DNA of 64,000 nucleotides, taken from the NCBI GenBank assembly GCA_963971305.1, contig OZ020307.1:12847501-12911500 (forward strand). The letters run 5' to 3'. Positions 39,101 to 45,930 of the stretch are shown in pieces. The translations under genes were made by a program, and so were the position numbers. The notes beneath the pieces are model-generated. The model was given only the letters and a program-made list of their open reading frames with translations, was not told the DNA's origin and searched no databases. Source of the stretch: Arcuatula senhousia (Eukaryota > Mollusca > Bivalvia > Mytilida > Mytilidae). Position 1 is the first letter of the stretch. The number at the start of each line of letters is the position of its first letter.

Positions 39101-41754
39101 TTGGGCAAAAATCATCAAATTATAGTTTTGGACCCCCCCTTTTCAAAAATCCTGGAACCGCCACTGATAACAATCAGCAATGTGAACTAAAGTTTATACA
39201 AGAGTGAACACAGGTGCTGGGAAGAGTAAGTAGTTCCTATCATTATGCAAATGATCCCATATTTAGTGTGGGTCAAATCCATTGAAGGATGACAATATTA
39301 AACCTCTTTATGAAAAATTAGAGGATCACAATCCCCTGGTATAAATATGAACAAGTGCATATGGTTTACTTAGTTCTGTTGAGTTGAGCAGAATAACTTT
39401 ATGACATACAGACAGACAGAAAAAACACATACATTTATTACCTGCAGTAAGTTACACCACTGGTGTGTTGCAACAAGCAGGAACTGCTTACCCTTCCAGA
39501 GCAACTGAGTTCACAATGTTGATTGCTATTTAGTTGTTTTGTGTATTTTTGGGTTGTCTGTTCTTGTTCATATTTACTAATTCTTTTCTCTACCCTTTCC
39601 GACTTTTTGACACTTGAATGCCCCATTGGTACCCCTCTTCTTAATTTTGAACTTTTAGGGTGAAAGATGTCTTAAATTTACTGATTTTGACATGAGACAA
39701 AAAGTCTCAAAGACAATTAGATTCAAGATTATCAAATAACATTTTTAACTAAATTTTCATGTCTTCAAATCTTTTACACTGATAAACTACATCAAGACAT
39801 GCATTTAGAAAAAAACAGAAGATTAAATTAATGAATTATTAAATTTTCCAAATCAAATGACCCATAAATCCAACATGACCAAATGTTCTGATTCCGATTA
39901 ATCATTATCTATTTTATTGTTGTGTATACAACACCTACTAAATGCAATTAAACCTGTGAATAACCTTTACTTAATAATTTATTAACGGTTTCCTAAACAA
40001 CATAAGATCTGATAGTCAATCACAGCCAAACTGAAGGTTAACAAACTTCAGGTAGAAAAACAAGTCATTGAAAAACAAGTCATTATAATCCTGGCATTTC
40101 CATAGAATTTTAATTAAGGTTAATATTGTGGACATAGCTTATTTATGCATAATATTAAGTTTTTATGTAATATAATATTGAAAATATGGACATAACCATC
40201 TCATAAGCTATAAGTACAGTAAAACCTCTCTAGACTGACTCTATAAAGAAAGATGTTCAGTTTAGTTTAGAAACATTTTTTGGATTAATCAGAATTTGGT
40301 TTTGACAGATTTAACTGTACTTTTCAAACCACAATCATTTATAGAGTACACAAATCAGACCATACATGTAGCTGCAATATTGCACTTCTTGTGTCATCTT
40401 TGATTGCATGGAGACATCAATGTGGTCCCATTTCTCATAATAAAGGAATTCAAACTTTTTTGTTAACGTTCCAGATACTAACACTTTAGAAATGTTGAAA
40501 ATGTTAATGTTTACAGCATCACTGAAATGCAAACTTCATGAGTTTTGATTACAAATGAGTAAAAACATGCTACTTTGTTTTTCTGTGTTGTTTTAAAGTG
40601 TTTTGTCTGCATGCTTGACATTTATACATGTACTGTCAATTTAATTCAAGTGTTAAATCATGCAGTGTATCTTTCTTGTCTACCTTTTTATGAAGGACTC
40701 TGGCTTGTTTGACTCGACTTCTTCCTGTAACAGGGGTACTATGACTAGGTACACTTGCACTAGGCAGGGAGGCTCGGCCATGAGTTCTCCTGGTTCCTTT
40801 GGACAAGCTGGACACTTCAGACATGGTTTCAGCAGCCTCACCATTCTCTATTGTCTTGGAGGGTATAACGTGTCTGACAGGTATGAGGGATAAGGACATT
40901 CGTCTCAGTCTCCCCGATAGTACCGTCTTCATCTCCTCTGATTTCTTCACTGTTTGTCCATTCGCTTCTAGAATCAGATCACCTGTTGAAAAAATAAAGT
41001 ACATGGCCATTAAAAGAGGATTTTAGACCTATGTTCATATTTACCATTAATCATCTTTTCGCTATCTATGCTATTTGAGCAAAGATTCATATGAGCCAAA
41101 TTTTACAAACTCTAATTATCTTTCATAACTATCATGCTGACTTAATATCACACAATATGTCTGAAATGCTAAATTAGTTTTTTAACAGGAAAAGATTTAA
41201 AACTGTCAGTTTTTATACTGCACTACTTCAAATATTCCTTCTTTACTGACCTACATTCATGCTTTTCTGGCTCTAAGCTTTTACAGACCTTGTCTTAAAC
41301 ATGCCTTAAATAACAGTCTGAAGATTAAATGTCGGACAGTCCCATTTCAAAATGAGGCAGAATTGCTCAAGCTTTACTTACCTGGTTTAAGTCCAGCCTG
41401 GAATGCAGGTCCTTCATTTTCTACAGACTCCACCCTAACTGGTTTATCTCCTGTCACTTTAAACCCATACCCAGAGGTCCTGCCACCAACAAGGTCCACT
41501 TGGTGGTACCTAGAGACCACGCCCACAGGAGGGGGCTGCGTGGCACTACTTTTGGCTAACTTTTTCAAGGCCTCCATGGACAATGTAGAGACATCCTGTC
41601 CATCTATCTCTATAACTTGGTCTCCAGGTTTTAGTCCAGCATTGTATGCCACACTACCATGAACAACATATGCAACAAAACAAGGCCCAGTGCCTATGAT
41701 GTCAAAACCATAATGTTTAGGCCACTTGTTAGTAGATAGAGTTTTCAATGGCAT
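1..41754 (-). CDS. GRID2IP: Delphilin (GRID2IP)-like PDZ/harmonin-homology scaffold, 3' end missing
   Basis: Eleven exons on the minus strand join in frame without a stop: 41754-41382, 40982-40684, 36357-36203, 30009-29896, 28552-28397, 21125-21034, 19369-19236, 13638-13568, 13303-13155, 1691-1529 and 148-1, giving 618 codons. All junctions are GT-AG and the phases agree. Domains: PDZ1 about residues 13-90, PDZ2 about 92-160, harmonin-homology domain HHD1 about 218-280, a basic linker FIPPRQRHRFDDFI about 278-291, PDZ3 about 316-392, HHD2 about 442-505 and HHD3 about 540-610. Delphilin is a postsynaptic scaffold in vertebrates (PDZ, HHD, FH1/FH2); the linker and PDZ3 resemble it closely. No formin domain is seen, so FH1/FH2 would have to lie left of position 1. 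The start is the first ATG, with an in-frame stop upstream and an acceptor at 41812. The head-to-head ZDHHC4 neighbour supports the identity. An unnamed PDZ-HHD relative is the alternative. Confidence 0.85.
569..586 (-). terminator. Hairpin at the U2 3' end
   Basis: ACTCCCCTTAGGGGGAGT is a near-perfect inverted repeat of 7-bp arms around a short loop. Its left arm forms the last bases of U2 on the minus strand and the right arm lies just downstream, before an A-rich stretch. It may influence 3' end formation; that role is inferred from position only. Confidence 0.45.
582..772 (-). ncRNA. U2: U2 spliceosomal snRNA
   Basis: The minus strand begins ATCGCTTCTCGGCCTTTTGG, the invariant U2 5' end. 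It contains the branch-site recognition sequence GTGTAGTA, a stem IIa region, the Sm site GATTTTTGG, and the terminal stem-loop with CTGGTATTGCAGTACCTCCAG. The length of about 191 nt is normal. All key elements are intact, so it looks functional, not like a retro-pseudogene. It lies within the last visible delphilin intron, on the same strand as the host gene. The exact 3' end is uncertain by a few bases. Confidence 0.95.
773..1528. other. AT-rich intron sequence upstream of U2
   Basis: This would hold the U2 promoter elements in minus orientation. No proximal sequence element could be assigned with confidence. Poly-T and AT-rich tracts fill the remainder and no repeat family was recognised. 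Confidence 0.5.
1529..1691 (-). CDS. GRID2IP: Delphilin-like exon 10: linker and first half of HHD3
   Basis: Acceptor TATATTTTACAG, donor AACAG|GTTCAT (weak but phase-correct), 163 nt, phase 1 to 2. A Pro/Ser/Thr-rich linker (SSPPTPTNGPHLSS) leads into MEYLLTSRERMQLKKALQIY. The similarity to exon 8 is obvious by eye. Confidence 0.85.
2088..2416 (+). repeat. Two tandem units of a short hairpin-ended element
   Basis: Two units of roughly 150-180 bp share AACTACATAT, ACAAACAATCCTACAAA and CTCAGAG/CTCAAAG blocks. The first ends in GGACACACAAAGACCATTAC and CTCCGGCGGGGGACAAAAA. Related fragments extend back to about 1900. Each unit contains the common core described in the findings. Confidence 0.6.
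3606..5037 (+). mobile_element. Helentron-like non-autonomous element, copy B1
   Basis: It starts ACAAGAGGCTCCCAGGAGC and ends in a perfect hairpin at 5010-5036 (GCTCAC...GTGAGC) followed by TAAAAA. The GCTCACCTG block near the 5' end is the reverse complement of CAGGTGAGC at the 3' end, so the inverted repeat is asymmetric. The interior has two tandem units of about 490-540 bp. The empty site is visible in the neighbouring tandem units of the outer element. Helentron assignment is inference; no Rep/helicase gene is present. Confidence 0.6.
5167..6494 (+). mobile_element. Helentron-like non-autonomous element, copy B2, with 156-bp tandem repeats
   Basis: Same ends as B1; the 3' hairpin is at 6467-6493 and is preceded by a (GAC)n tract. 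The interior has about six tandem copies of a 156-bp unit (AGGGGCCGTAACCCCTATAA...), phased at 5325, 5479, 5635, 5791, 5947 and 6111. Closely related ends but a quite different tandem interior from B1. Confidence 0.62.
7210..7400 (+). repeat. Short dispersed repeat, family F
   Basis: It contains AAAGTTTCATGATGATACCA and ends GTAGATGGGGCATAAAC. Relatives, mostly fragments, are at 26690-26860, 28200-28320 and 37620-37790. Noncoding. Confidence 0.5.
7413..8094 (+). mobile_element. Tandem-repeat element, family E
   Basis: About four units of roughly 170 bp (one shortened) each carry ACAGGAAGTAGATGATGGAC, ACTCATCATGCT and GTACCAAATTTGAAACCAAT. It begins near ATACCCCCACTC and ends with GAGTGGGGGTATAAAA after a GGACGGACAGG tract, so the two ends form an inverted repeat. 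The reverse-oriented copy is at 56335-56715. Confidence 0.6.
8100..9370. other. Intron sequence without recognisable features
   Basis: AT-rich single-copy-looking sequence within the large delphilin intron. It contains ATAACTCTCTTACTG-type fragments that resemble the repeat families elsewhere, but no bounded element, exon or RNA gene was recognised. Confidence 0.4.
9371..9740 (+). repeat. Dispersed repeat family A, copy 1
   Basis: It begins GCAGAGGTACCAATGGGGCA and continues through AACTCAGGTGATCTGGAAGA to GAGAGATCGAAATCCCAT. Copies or fragments: 15447-15720 (+), 39190-39330 (+), 39430-39650 (-) and 50470-51010 (-). No coding frame recognised; class unknown. Confidence 0.6.
9810..10616 (+). 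mobile_element. Hairpin-ended tandem-repeat element, family D, copy 1
   Basis: A GTATGTCTCGCCTGCCGGCA start, then just over three tandem units of 182 bp (GATGCCTAGCTATTATACTT phased at 9919, 10101, 10283, 10465), a GCC-rich tract at 10528-10566, and a terminal hairpin GTCTCGCC...GGCGAGAC at 10581-10616 followed by AAAA. The 5' GTCTCGCCTGC matches the 3' GCAGGCGAGAC inversely. It shares ends, but not the tandem unit, with 21418-25811. Confidence 0.65.
10700..11145. other. Intron sequence with a tRNA-like T-arm
   Basis: On the minus strand near 10846-10870 there is GGTTCAAATCC in a tRNA-like context, but no matching 5' half or cloverleaf. Otherwise AT-rich sequence with nothing recognised. Confidence 0.35.
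11146..11535 (+). repeat. Dispersed element, family G
   Basis: It begins AAAGTAGGAAAGGGGCATAA and ends after a CGTACGGACGGACATGAG tract with GTGGGGAGGCATCAAAC. Two internal units of about 150 bp each start GAAAGTCGCTT and contain the CCAAATTTCA/TCAAGTTTCA core. Noncoding. Confidence 0.55.
11540..13150. other. AT-rich intron sequence
   Basis: Mostly unrecognised. Around 12134 is one end (GTGTCGCGTACACTTATTCC) of a dispersed repeat also seen at 31600, 32260, 50459 and 51134. No exon or RNA gene supported. Confidence 0.45.
13155..13303 (-). CDS. GRID2IP: Delphilin-like exon 9: second half of HHD2
   Basis: Acceptor TTCTTTTTGAAG, donor ACAAG|GTACAG, 149 nt, phase 2 to 1. It reads NVVDLHKRLTQILDTHSKKD, then LWKYVLPILPTDHMEYCMNK, matching the HHD consensus of L...L..ILDT..K..L....P.L. 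Confidence 0.87.
13568..13638 (-). CDS. GRID2IP: Delphilin-like exon 8: first half of HHD2
   Basis: Acceptor TTTCTTTACAG, donor AGAAA|GTTAGT, 71 nt, phase 0 to 2. It encodes AYYLLTTKERSQLKKAMLEY followed by DTR, the first helices of a harmonin-homology domain. HHD3 is split at the same place and in the same phase. Confidence 0.85.
15447..15720 (+). repeat. Dispersed repeat family A, copy 2
   Basis: It shares GAGGTACCAATGGGG, AGTCAACCAACAACG and GAGAGGTAGAAATCC with the copy at 9371. Internally deleted. Confidence 0.55.
16275..16840 (+). repeat. Tandem repeat of about 120-150 bp ending in a GGACGAACGGAC tract
   Basis: About four irregular units share AGGTGCACCTACCATA, GATGTGGCATTTGTCAGTAA and CATTCATGCGGAAAATA. 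The array ends ATGCCCCTCTTCTTTCGGAG and ATGGGGCATAAAA, the same style of terminus as families F and G. Noncoding. Confidence 0.55.
17294..17461. mobile_element. hAT-like hairpin MITE
   Basis: A 168-bp, almost perfect palindrome with termini CACAGGCGTTTGGGTTCAGG, flanked by an exact 8-bp duplication CTATAAGC (17286-17293 and 17462-17469). The 8-bp duplication and CA..GGCG ends fit hAT. It sits inside the piggyBac-like element. Confidence 0.8.
19236..19369 (-). CDS. GRID2IP: Delphilin-like exon 7: Ser/Thr-rich linker
   Basis: Acceptor TTATTTGTAG, donor AAAAG|GTCAGT, 134 nt, phase 1 to 0. It encodes a low-complexity Ser/Thr/Pro segment (RTSGSLPTRTPSFNSISSSN) ending in a basic stretch (KKDGKTFKQK). 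The downstream intron begins only 7 nt before a TTAA that bounds a piggyBac-like element. Confidence 0.8.
19640..19890. repeat. Cluster of TTCACATGAA-type palindromic words
   Basis: Within 250 bp, TCACATGAAA and its reverse complement TTTCATGTGA recur irregularly about eight to ten times. There is no regular period. See findings. Confidence 0.5.
21034..21125 (-). CDS. GRID2IP: Delphilin-like exon 6: end of PDZ3
   Basis: Acceptor ACTTTTCAACTTCAG, donor GGCA|GTAAGT, 92 nt, phase 2 to 1. The joined codon makes Lys, followed by NYSHASLVQLLQSSDSAPQV and EVLR: the PDZ alpha-B helix and final beta strand. It is short and was placed by phase and by domain completion. Confidence 0.85.
21254..21336 (-). 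repeat. Dispersed repeat containing GTGGGTATCAATTTTC
   Basis: The reverse complement matches the repeats at 56717-56805 and 63518-63597 (ACCACAAATTTAAGAATC, GATCCTTT.TCATCAAA, AAAATAAATGAATC). Confidence 0.5.
21418..25811 (+). mobile_element. Family D array: several hairpin-ended elements with 174-bp tandem units
   Basis: Element starts (ACAAGAGTTAACACTAAAG / GTCTCGCCTGCCGGCACC) recur at about 21418, 22757, 23823 and 24722. 3' ends, consisting of a (GCC)n tract and a GCAGGCGAGACAAAAA hairpin, occur at about 22250-22330, 25560-25630 and 25750-25811. The tandem unit is 174 bp (TCACTCAACC phased at 21581, 21755, 21929, 22103). Because 174 is a multiple of three, a 201-codon frame stays open across 21630-22235, encoding a 58-residue repeat; it is probably incidental. 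Confidence 0.65.
23456..25251 (+). repeat. 898-bp tandem duplication inside the family D array
   Basis: Positions 23456-24353 and 24354-25251 are nearly identical at an offset of 898 bp (for example C/T at 23793 against 24691). Recent duplication or an assembly artefact. Confidence 0.65.
25830..28390. other. AT-rich intron sequence with fragments of family F
   Basis: Apart from the family F copy at about 26690-26860 and a core-like fragment near 27983, nothing was recognised. Confidence 0.4.
28397..28552 (-). CDS. GRID2IP: Delphilin-like exon 5: most of PDZ3
   Basis: Acceptor TTTGATAG, donor GTCAA|GTAAGT, 156 nt, phase 2 to 2. It reads VYRDNGSYGFVLAGNNPVFV, then ESVEPGGSADRAGLQSGDSI, a canonical PDZ up to the fifth strand. 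The helix and last strand lie on the next exon. Confidence 0.9.
28845..28936. repeat. Dispersed repeat with CCAGGTTTT inverted ends
   Basis: TTTTCTGCCAGGTTTT and, about 70 bp on, AAAACCTGGCAGAAAATGAC. A diverged relative with the same layout is at 45561-45660, and their surroundings are also similar. Confidence 0.5.
29896..30009 (-). CDS. GRID2IP: Delphilin-like exon 4: basic linker before PDZ3
   Basis: Acceptor TTTCCTTTATAG, donor AAAAT|GTAAGT, 114 nt, phase 2 in and 2 out. It encodes RPFIPPRQRHRFDDFIRES and then an acidic, Gly-rich stretch. The FIPxxxRxRFDD block resembles the segment that precedes the PDZ in vertebrate delphilin (recalled, not aligned) and is one of the stronger identity marks. 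Confidence 0.83.
30493..30982 (+). mobile_element. 5' fragment of a family B-like element, split by a piggyBac-like insertion
   Basis: ACTAGAGACCCAAAGGGGCC and TGAATTGCTCACATGA resemble the family B 5' end. The matching 3' part, with TTAGAGAAGAAG and ACAATAGCTCACCTGACCC, resumes after 34617 and ends near 34950. Confidence 0.5.
32915..33166. mobile_element. PIF/Harbinger-like MITE with poly-G tract
   Basis: Flanked by TTA (32912-32914 and 33167-33169). Terminal inverted repeats GGGAGCGACCATTGGATTTT and (reverse complement of the right end) GGGATCTACCATTTGATTTT, followed by a 14-base G run. A sister copy is at 59051-59346. Confidence 0.65.
33964..34138. mobile_element. hAT-like MITE (CAGGGGCGGATCC ends)
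   Basis: CAGGGGCGGATCCAGAAA at the left and CTGGATCCGCCACT at the right, with long G and C tracts inside. No clean target duplication. Confidence 0.55.
34961..36202. other. AT-rich intron sequence
   Basis: No exon, RNA gene or bounded element recognised. A short core-like fragment (AAAGTTTCAATTAAATCT) occurs near 35757. Confidence 0.4.
36203..36357 (-). CDS. GRID2IP: Delphilin-like exon 3: harmonin-homology domain 1
   Basis: An acceptor (TTTTCGCAG) precedes ATGAATGATATC. The 51 codons show the HHD pattern: leading helix, then LKQYAEDRDIDMLGRALKAI followed by LKTPQQKKIMKQI. The frame stays open for about 40 codons upstream of the acceptor, so an earlier start cannot be excluded; the chosen acceptor fits phase 0 and the family. 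The donor ATCAG|GTAAGA gives phase 2. Confidence 0.82.
37421..37485. mobile_element. Tc/pogo-type terminal inverted repeat remnant
   Basis: GAGTCGAACCTCTGATAACT faces the inverse of CAGTCGAACCTCGTTAACTC within 65 bp. This AACCTCGTTAACTCGAA style is typical of pogo-like ends. A short MITE or a terminal fragment. Confidence 0.45.
39021..39166. mobile_element. hAT-like MITE (CAGTGGCGGATCC ends)
   Basis: CAGTGGCGGATCCAGAGG at the left and CTGGAACCGCCACTG at the right, flanked by ATAAC on both sides. The interior has G-run/C-run pairs around TCTGGACCCCCCC. Confidence 0.65.
39190..39650. repeat. Family A fragments in inverted orientation
   Basis: Positions 39190-39330 carry the plus-oriented AGAGTGAACACAGGTGCTGG part; 39430-39650 carry the minus-oriented part ending TTGAATGCCCCATTGGTACC. 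Confidence 0.5.
40217..40317. mobile_element. Tc1/mariner (pogo)-like MITE
   Basis: A 101-bp element with CAGTAAAACCTCTCTAGAC at the left and the inverse of CAGTTAAATCTGTCAAAACC at the right, flanked by TA on both sides. Confidence 0.55.
40684..40982 (-). CDS. GRID2IP: Delphilin-like exon 2: end of PDZ2 and Ser/Thr-rich linker
   Basis: The acceptor TTTTTTCAACAG precedes GTGATCTGATTC. The joined codon gives GDLILEANGQTV, the usual PDZ strand after the AGLKPG turn, ending in SLIPV. A linker rich in Ser, Thr and Arg follows and may be a phosphorylation or interaction region (inference). The donor AAAAAG|GTAGAC gives phase 0. Confidence 0.85.
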
Positions 41755-41811
41755 TATTGATGCTCGTTAATAAATGTCTTGGGTAGTCTTTCCTCTAATG
41801 ATGGCACACCA
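41382..41811 (-). CDS. GRID2IP: Delphilin-like exon 1 (coding 41754-41382): start codon, PDZ1, first half of PDZ2
   Basis: The ATG at 41754 is preceded by an in-frame TAA, and a likely acceptor (TTTCCACAG) ends at 41812, so 41755-41811 is probably 5' UTR and a further untranslated exon lies to the right. The 124 codons read PDZ1 (carboxylate-binding loop YGFDIIG, then AGLKPGDQVIEIDGQDV) and the start of PDZ2 (YGFKVTG, AGLKPG). The donor CCAG|GTAAGT is at 41381. The exon ends in phase 1 and the codon is completed by the next exon. Confidence 0.87.
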
Positions 41812-42130
41812 CTGTGGAAACATCAAAAGCATTCATTATATGATCATTATTAAATGATTGTGCAATTACATGATGGTATAGAACATTTATGAATATGTTT
41901 AAAACATGTTTTCATAGGGTGTAGCTCATAAAGATTCAAATATGCAATAATGTTAATAGCCCAGGCAACATAAGCATTAGTCTGTGACTTAAAGGGAAAG
42001 TTCACAAAAAAATGAAAATTTGTCATATGATTTCTAATGCATTATCTTATTATGCTATATCATTTAAACTTTTATATTCAATTTAATAAGCTGACAAAAA
42101 TGGAATTTTATTTTTTATCTTTTGGTTTCT

Positions 42131-44316
42131 GGTACGAGGTTGCAGTTAGCTCCCTTCAATTTTCGTTGTCCAGTAATATAGTTCTTATAAAAACATAGTA
42201 TTTCCTTCAAATTCTATTGTAATGTTAATTTAAATGATAAAAAGACAATCTTTGAATGAAATGAGAGATGAATGATTGTAGATATTGATCAACTTTGAGC
42301 TTTTTGGAAATTCAGTGATAAAGTTGTGATTCGGCTTAGTGCAAAAAGGTGAATTTTACAATTTTTTATGCTCTTCCGCCTTGACCCCCAGAGGGGTCAA
42401 ATTTAAATAAAATTTTCTAAAACGTTAAACGGTAAAATTTTCTGAATTTTTCACCAATTTATGGAAAGCTAATAAATTTTATGTGGTCAAAATTTCTTGA
42501 GAAAAAAAATGGTGCAATTTTTTTAAATTCACAAAACGTTATATTGAAAATGCATTGCGAGCTAACTACCACCTCGTGCCTTATTAGAGGGGGGAGGGTG
42601 GTCTGTGTACAAGTGTTGCAGTTATCAAGTAATGAAAAATGTGGTCTTATTGTGATCAGATAAAAAAGTTGTGGCAGTTTCAGTCTTTATTTGATGAATT
42701 TATCTCAATATTTGGTAATTCTAAGCATATTTGTATGTCTATGGGATTTTCAATAGAAATGGCTTATTTTGTATCATTTTCACAAATAAAAGGTCACTGC
42801 ATGCAGATTAAGACTTACAATGGGCTAAAACAGCTATAAATCTTCTTATGTGATGTAGGAAAAATGTTTAAACTAAAATTTATTCAATATTTCTCACACA
42901 AAATCATTTTACTACTTGCAAAATAAGGCTGCGGCAGCATAAAAGCTTTTTTGTGTTGAACCTATGGATGCCATATCAAATCAAACTCTCTATATTGGCT
43001 TTATCATAGAAAAAACAGTCAAACTAGAATGAAAAATAGCTAAACAACACAAAATAGCACATGTAAGGTCTCTGGATTTCATAGAACAAGTCACATAATT
43101 GAACATATCCACTATTTCTTGCTGTAGATTTGGCCGTTTTTCCTTGTTTCGCACATGAGTCTTAGACAATTTTTTATCTAAAGCGCTATAACCAGTCTTT
43201 TTGCTGTTAAAATCTGTTCAACATCATCCTCTCATGCTAAAAACACCTTTAAGTTTGCATATTGTTCCATTTTTTACATTATTTTACCCTAAAACATTAG
43301 TTTTTTGTGATATGTGGGAAAAACGCATTCTAAAATCACATGGTTTATGTACTCCCAAACACAATTTAGAACTTAATTTTCATATGAATATGGTGTTTTT
43401 TGTCTTATTTTGTAAGCTTAATGTGTATTTAACATTTTAAACCCTTTTTGGACTCAATATTTAATTTCCTTTCTTAAAAAATTCCCATGACCATATATGT
43501 ACCCCTCAATAAGGCTAAAATGGCTTATTTCCTATCCGCAAATATGGGAGAGGGCCAAAATTTGAAACCATTCAGATATTTCACTAAAACTTGTGTTTTC
43601 CATGCTCAGAGAACATAATGTTATTGATTTCAGCCAACAGTTTTGTTTAATTTTATGAAATTAAAAAAATTTAGCCAAATAGGCCTCATGGGTATTCCTG
43701 GTGTTTCTTCGAGCAAAATTCTTAAATGCAACCAGTGTTTTAAAGTGCTTATAATTTCAATGTGATTGGTCTGATCACTTTGAAACTTGGCAGTTAAGTT
43801 GGAAAAAGACTATTCTATGTGAATACAATTTTATTAGACTGTCCGAGGCTTTTCTGAGGACTATTAGGTACGAGGTTGCAGTTAGCTCCCTTCAATTTTC
43901 GTTGTCCAGTAATATAGTTCTTATAAAAACATAGTATTTCCTTCAAATTCTATTGTAATGTTAATTTAAATGATAATAAGACAATCTTTGAATGAAATGA
44001 GAGATGAATGATTGTAGATATTGATCAACTTTGAGCTTTTTGGAAATTCAGTGATAAAGTTGTGATTCGGCTTAGTGCAAAAAGGTGAATTTTACAATTT
44101 TTTATGCTCTTCCGCCTTGACCCCCAGAGGGGTCAAATTTAAATAAAATTTTCTAAAACGTTAAACGGTAAAATTTTCTGAATTTTTCACCAATTTATGG
44201 AAAGCTAATAAATTTTATGTGGTCAAAATTTCTTGAGAAAAAAAAAGGTGCAATTTTTTTAAATTCACAAAACGTTATATTGAAAATGCATTGCGAGCTA
44301 ACTACCACCTCGTGCC
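42131..44316. mobile_element. Composite element with two 450-bp direct repeats
   Basis: Units 42131-42580 and 43867-44316 are equal in length and differ at two bases by eye. Each begins GGTACGAGGTTGCAGTTAGC and ends with the inverse of GGCACGAGGTGGTAGTTAGC, so each arm also has its own inverted ends. TTCT flanks the outside on both sides; TATTAG abuts both inner ends. The 1.3-kb middle has no recognised coding frame. It may be an LTR-like or TRIM element, or two MITEs joined by recombination. Confidence 0.6.
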
Positions 44317-45550
44317 TTCTGTCATTTTAAATTACACAAAACATCTGAATACCACAAAGTCTCCTTTTGACAGTGACCCACCATTTACCTAATTATTGAA
44401 TTGCCATTATATAATATTTTTATGTGCATCTATGTTATGGCATTTTAAATAAGTGATAGAAAATCCTTATAAAAATTAACAAAATTGAGTTAGTCTTTAA
44501 TTAGTAATAATGATTTTTTGGTACAAAAATCAATTTAAATAAAAAATCAATCTTAAATAAGTCATTTTTAATTATCTTAGTCGTGTTGTGATAATCTTGC
44601 ACATAAATCACAGTATTGTTTTAAATGCTAGAATGAAAATAAAATGATCTAGTACATACAACTTTGTTTCTGAATGTTTGTATATTAGGTTTTGATACCT
44701 GTAGGTATTGCTAATTATTTCACCCCAAGTCAGCTGTGACTAATTACATTTATGTTTACCTAACCATTACACAGGTACCTGCTGAGAGACAATGACAATA
44801 AATTCACATTAATTAACACTTTTAGCAAACCCAGTGGGGGATTAGAAAAAGAATAACCTGTAATTTACATAATTATATCACAATTATTTTCAATGAAATA
44901 TGATGGCTTACATTTAAATACACAACTTCTTTCTTAATAGTAATTAATATTTTTTTGAATTATAGAATATTGATTTTAATTAATTGATAATAAAGTTCAA
45001 TTTAAAAGAAAAAGATAATGGATTAATAAAATGTTTTTAAAAAGATTTTATATAGAATGTAATTTGAAAATATTAAATGATGTTGTTGACTTTTGATTAT
45101 TTTAATTATTTTGTTGGTTATTGGACGTACCACATGATCACTTAAACGTTTGAACCAATATGATTTTTTTGCTACTCAGTAGAAATTCTGATTAACTTAA
45201 GTAGTCCCCTAATGAAGAGTAGGGGACTATTTCAAATAAATAATCTCCAATATCTTTGTTAATATGATAATGGCTCTGCCCCAAAAGCTCGCGAAGATAC
45301 AAAATCAATATAATAGGTGCAACCAAAACTAAGTTAAACCTTAATTGGATCTGGAAAAAATGTCAAAATACCCTCGGCTGGATCAATAGCTAAGAGGGTC
45401 CACTTTTGGATAAAAATTGAATAATTTATTTCAAAAAAATGTATTATCCGTAAAAACGCCAAAATATGGTTTGCGGCCGGGACAACATCATCCATAACTT
45501 AATCGATCCTTCAGTCACATCATATCATTCGACAAGCAGACAACATCAAA
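44317..45550. other. Intergenic AT-rich sequence
   Basis: The only clear feature is a tiny inverted pair AGTCCCCTA...TAGGGGACT at 45203-45228, matching the ends of the element at 3201-6797. Related repeat sequence starts near 45360. Confidence 0.4.
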
Positions 45551-45845
45551 ATGTCACCACTCTTCTGCCAGGTTTTGTTATATTTTTTGTATACCCGTAT
45601 CTATAATTGCCAAGTACTGTCTGCAAAAAATTGATTTAGAAACCTGGTGGAAAATGACGACGTATCCAAATGACTCATTTAACTTTGTCAGTTTGAGGGA
45701 CCACATAGGATAAGGATGGATTAGGATTTTATTTTCAGATCAGGTAGGACCAAATTATCATACATATGTAGAAAAACAGTTGCTGATCACTTTATTTTAA
45801 TGAATCTGTGTAATGAAAAGTTCCGAAAATTTGATTGACAGAAAC

Positions 45846-45930
45846 TCCCACCATTTTTCTGCGCATGACCATGCACTATGGGTAAAAGGTCACGAATTCT
45901 CGCGAGAGAAAGCCATATTTCTATAAAAAC
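45846..45930. promoter_or_regulatory. Candidate promoter block between the divergent genes
   Basis: CTGCGCATGACCATGC (NRF1-like) and, 35 bp on, the exact palindrome TCTCGCGAGA at 45898-45907, a motif enriched in TATA-less bidirectional animal promoters. It lies between the first recognised exons of the two genes. Position and motifs only; no transcript evidence. Confidence 0.3.

Noticed and set aside
42583..43864. Retroviral-type coding region between the two 450-bp arms
   Set aside because: Only short frames without protease, reverse transcriptase or integrase motifs; no clear primer-binding site or polypurine tract.
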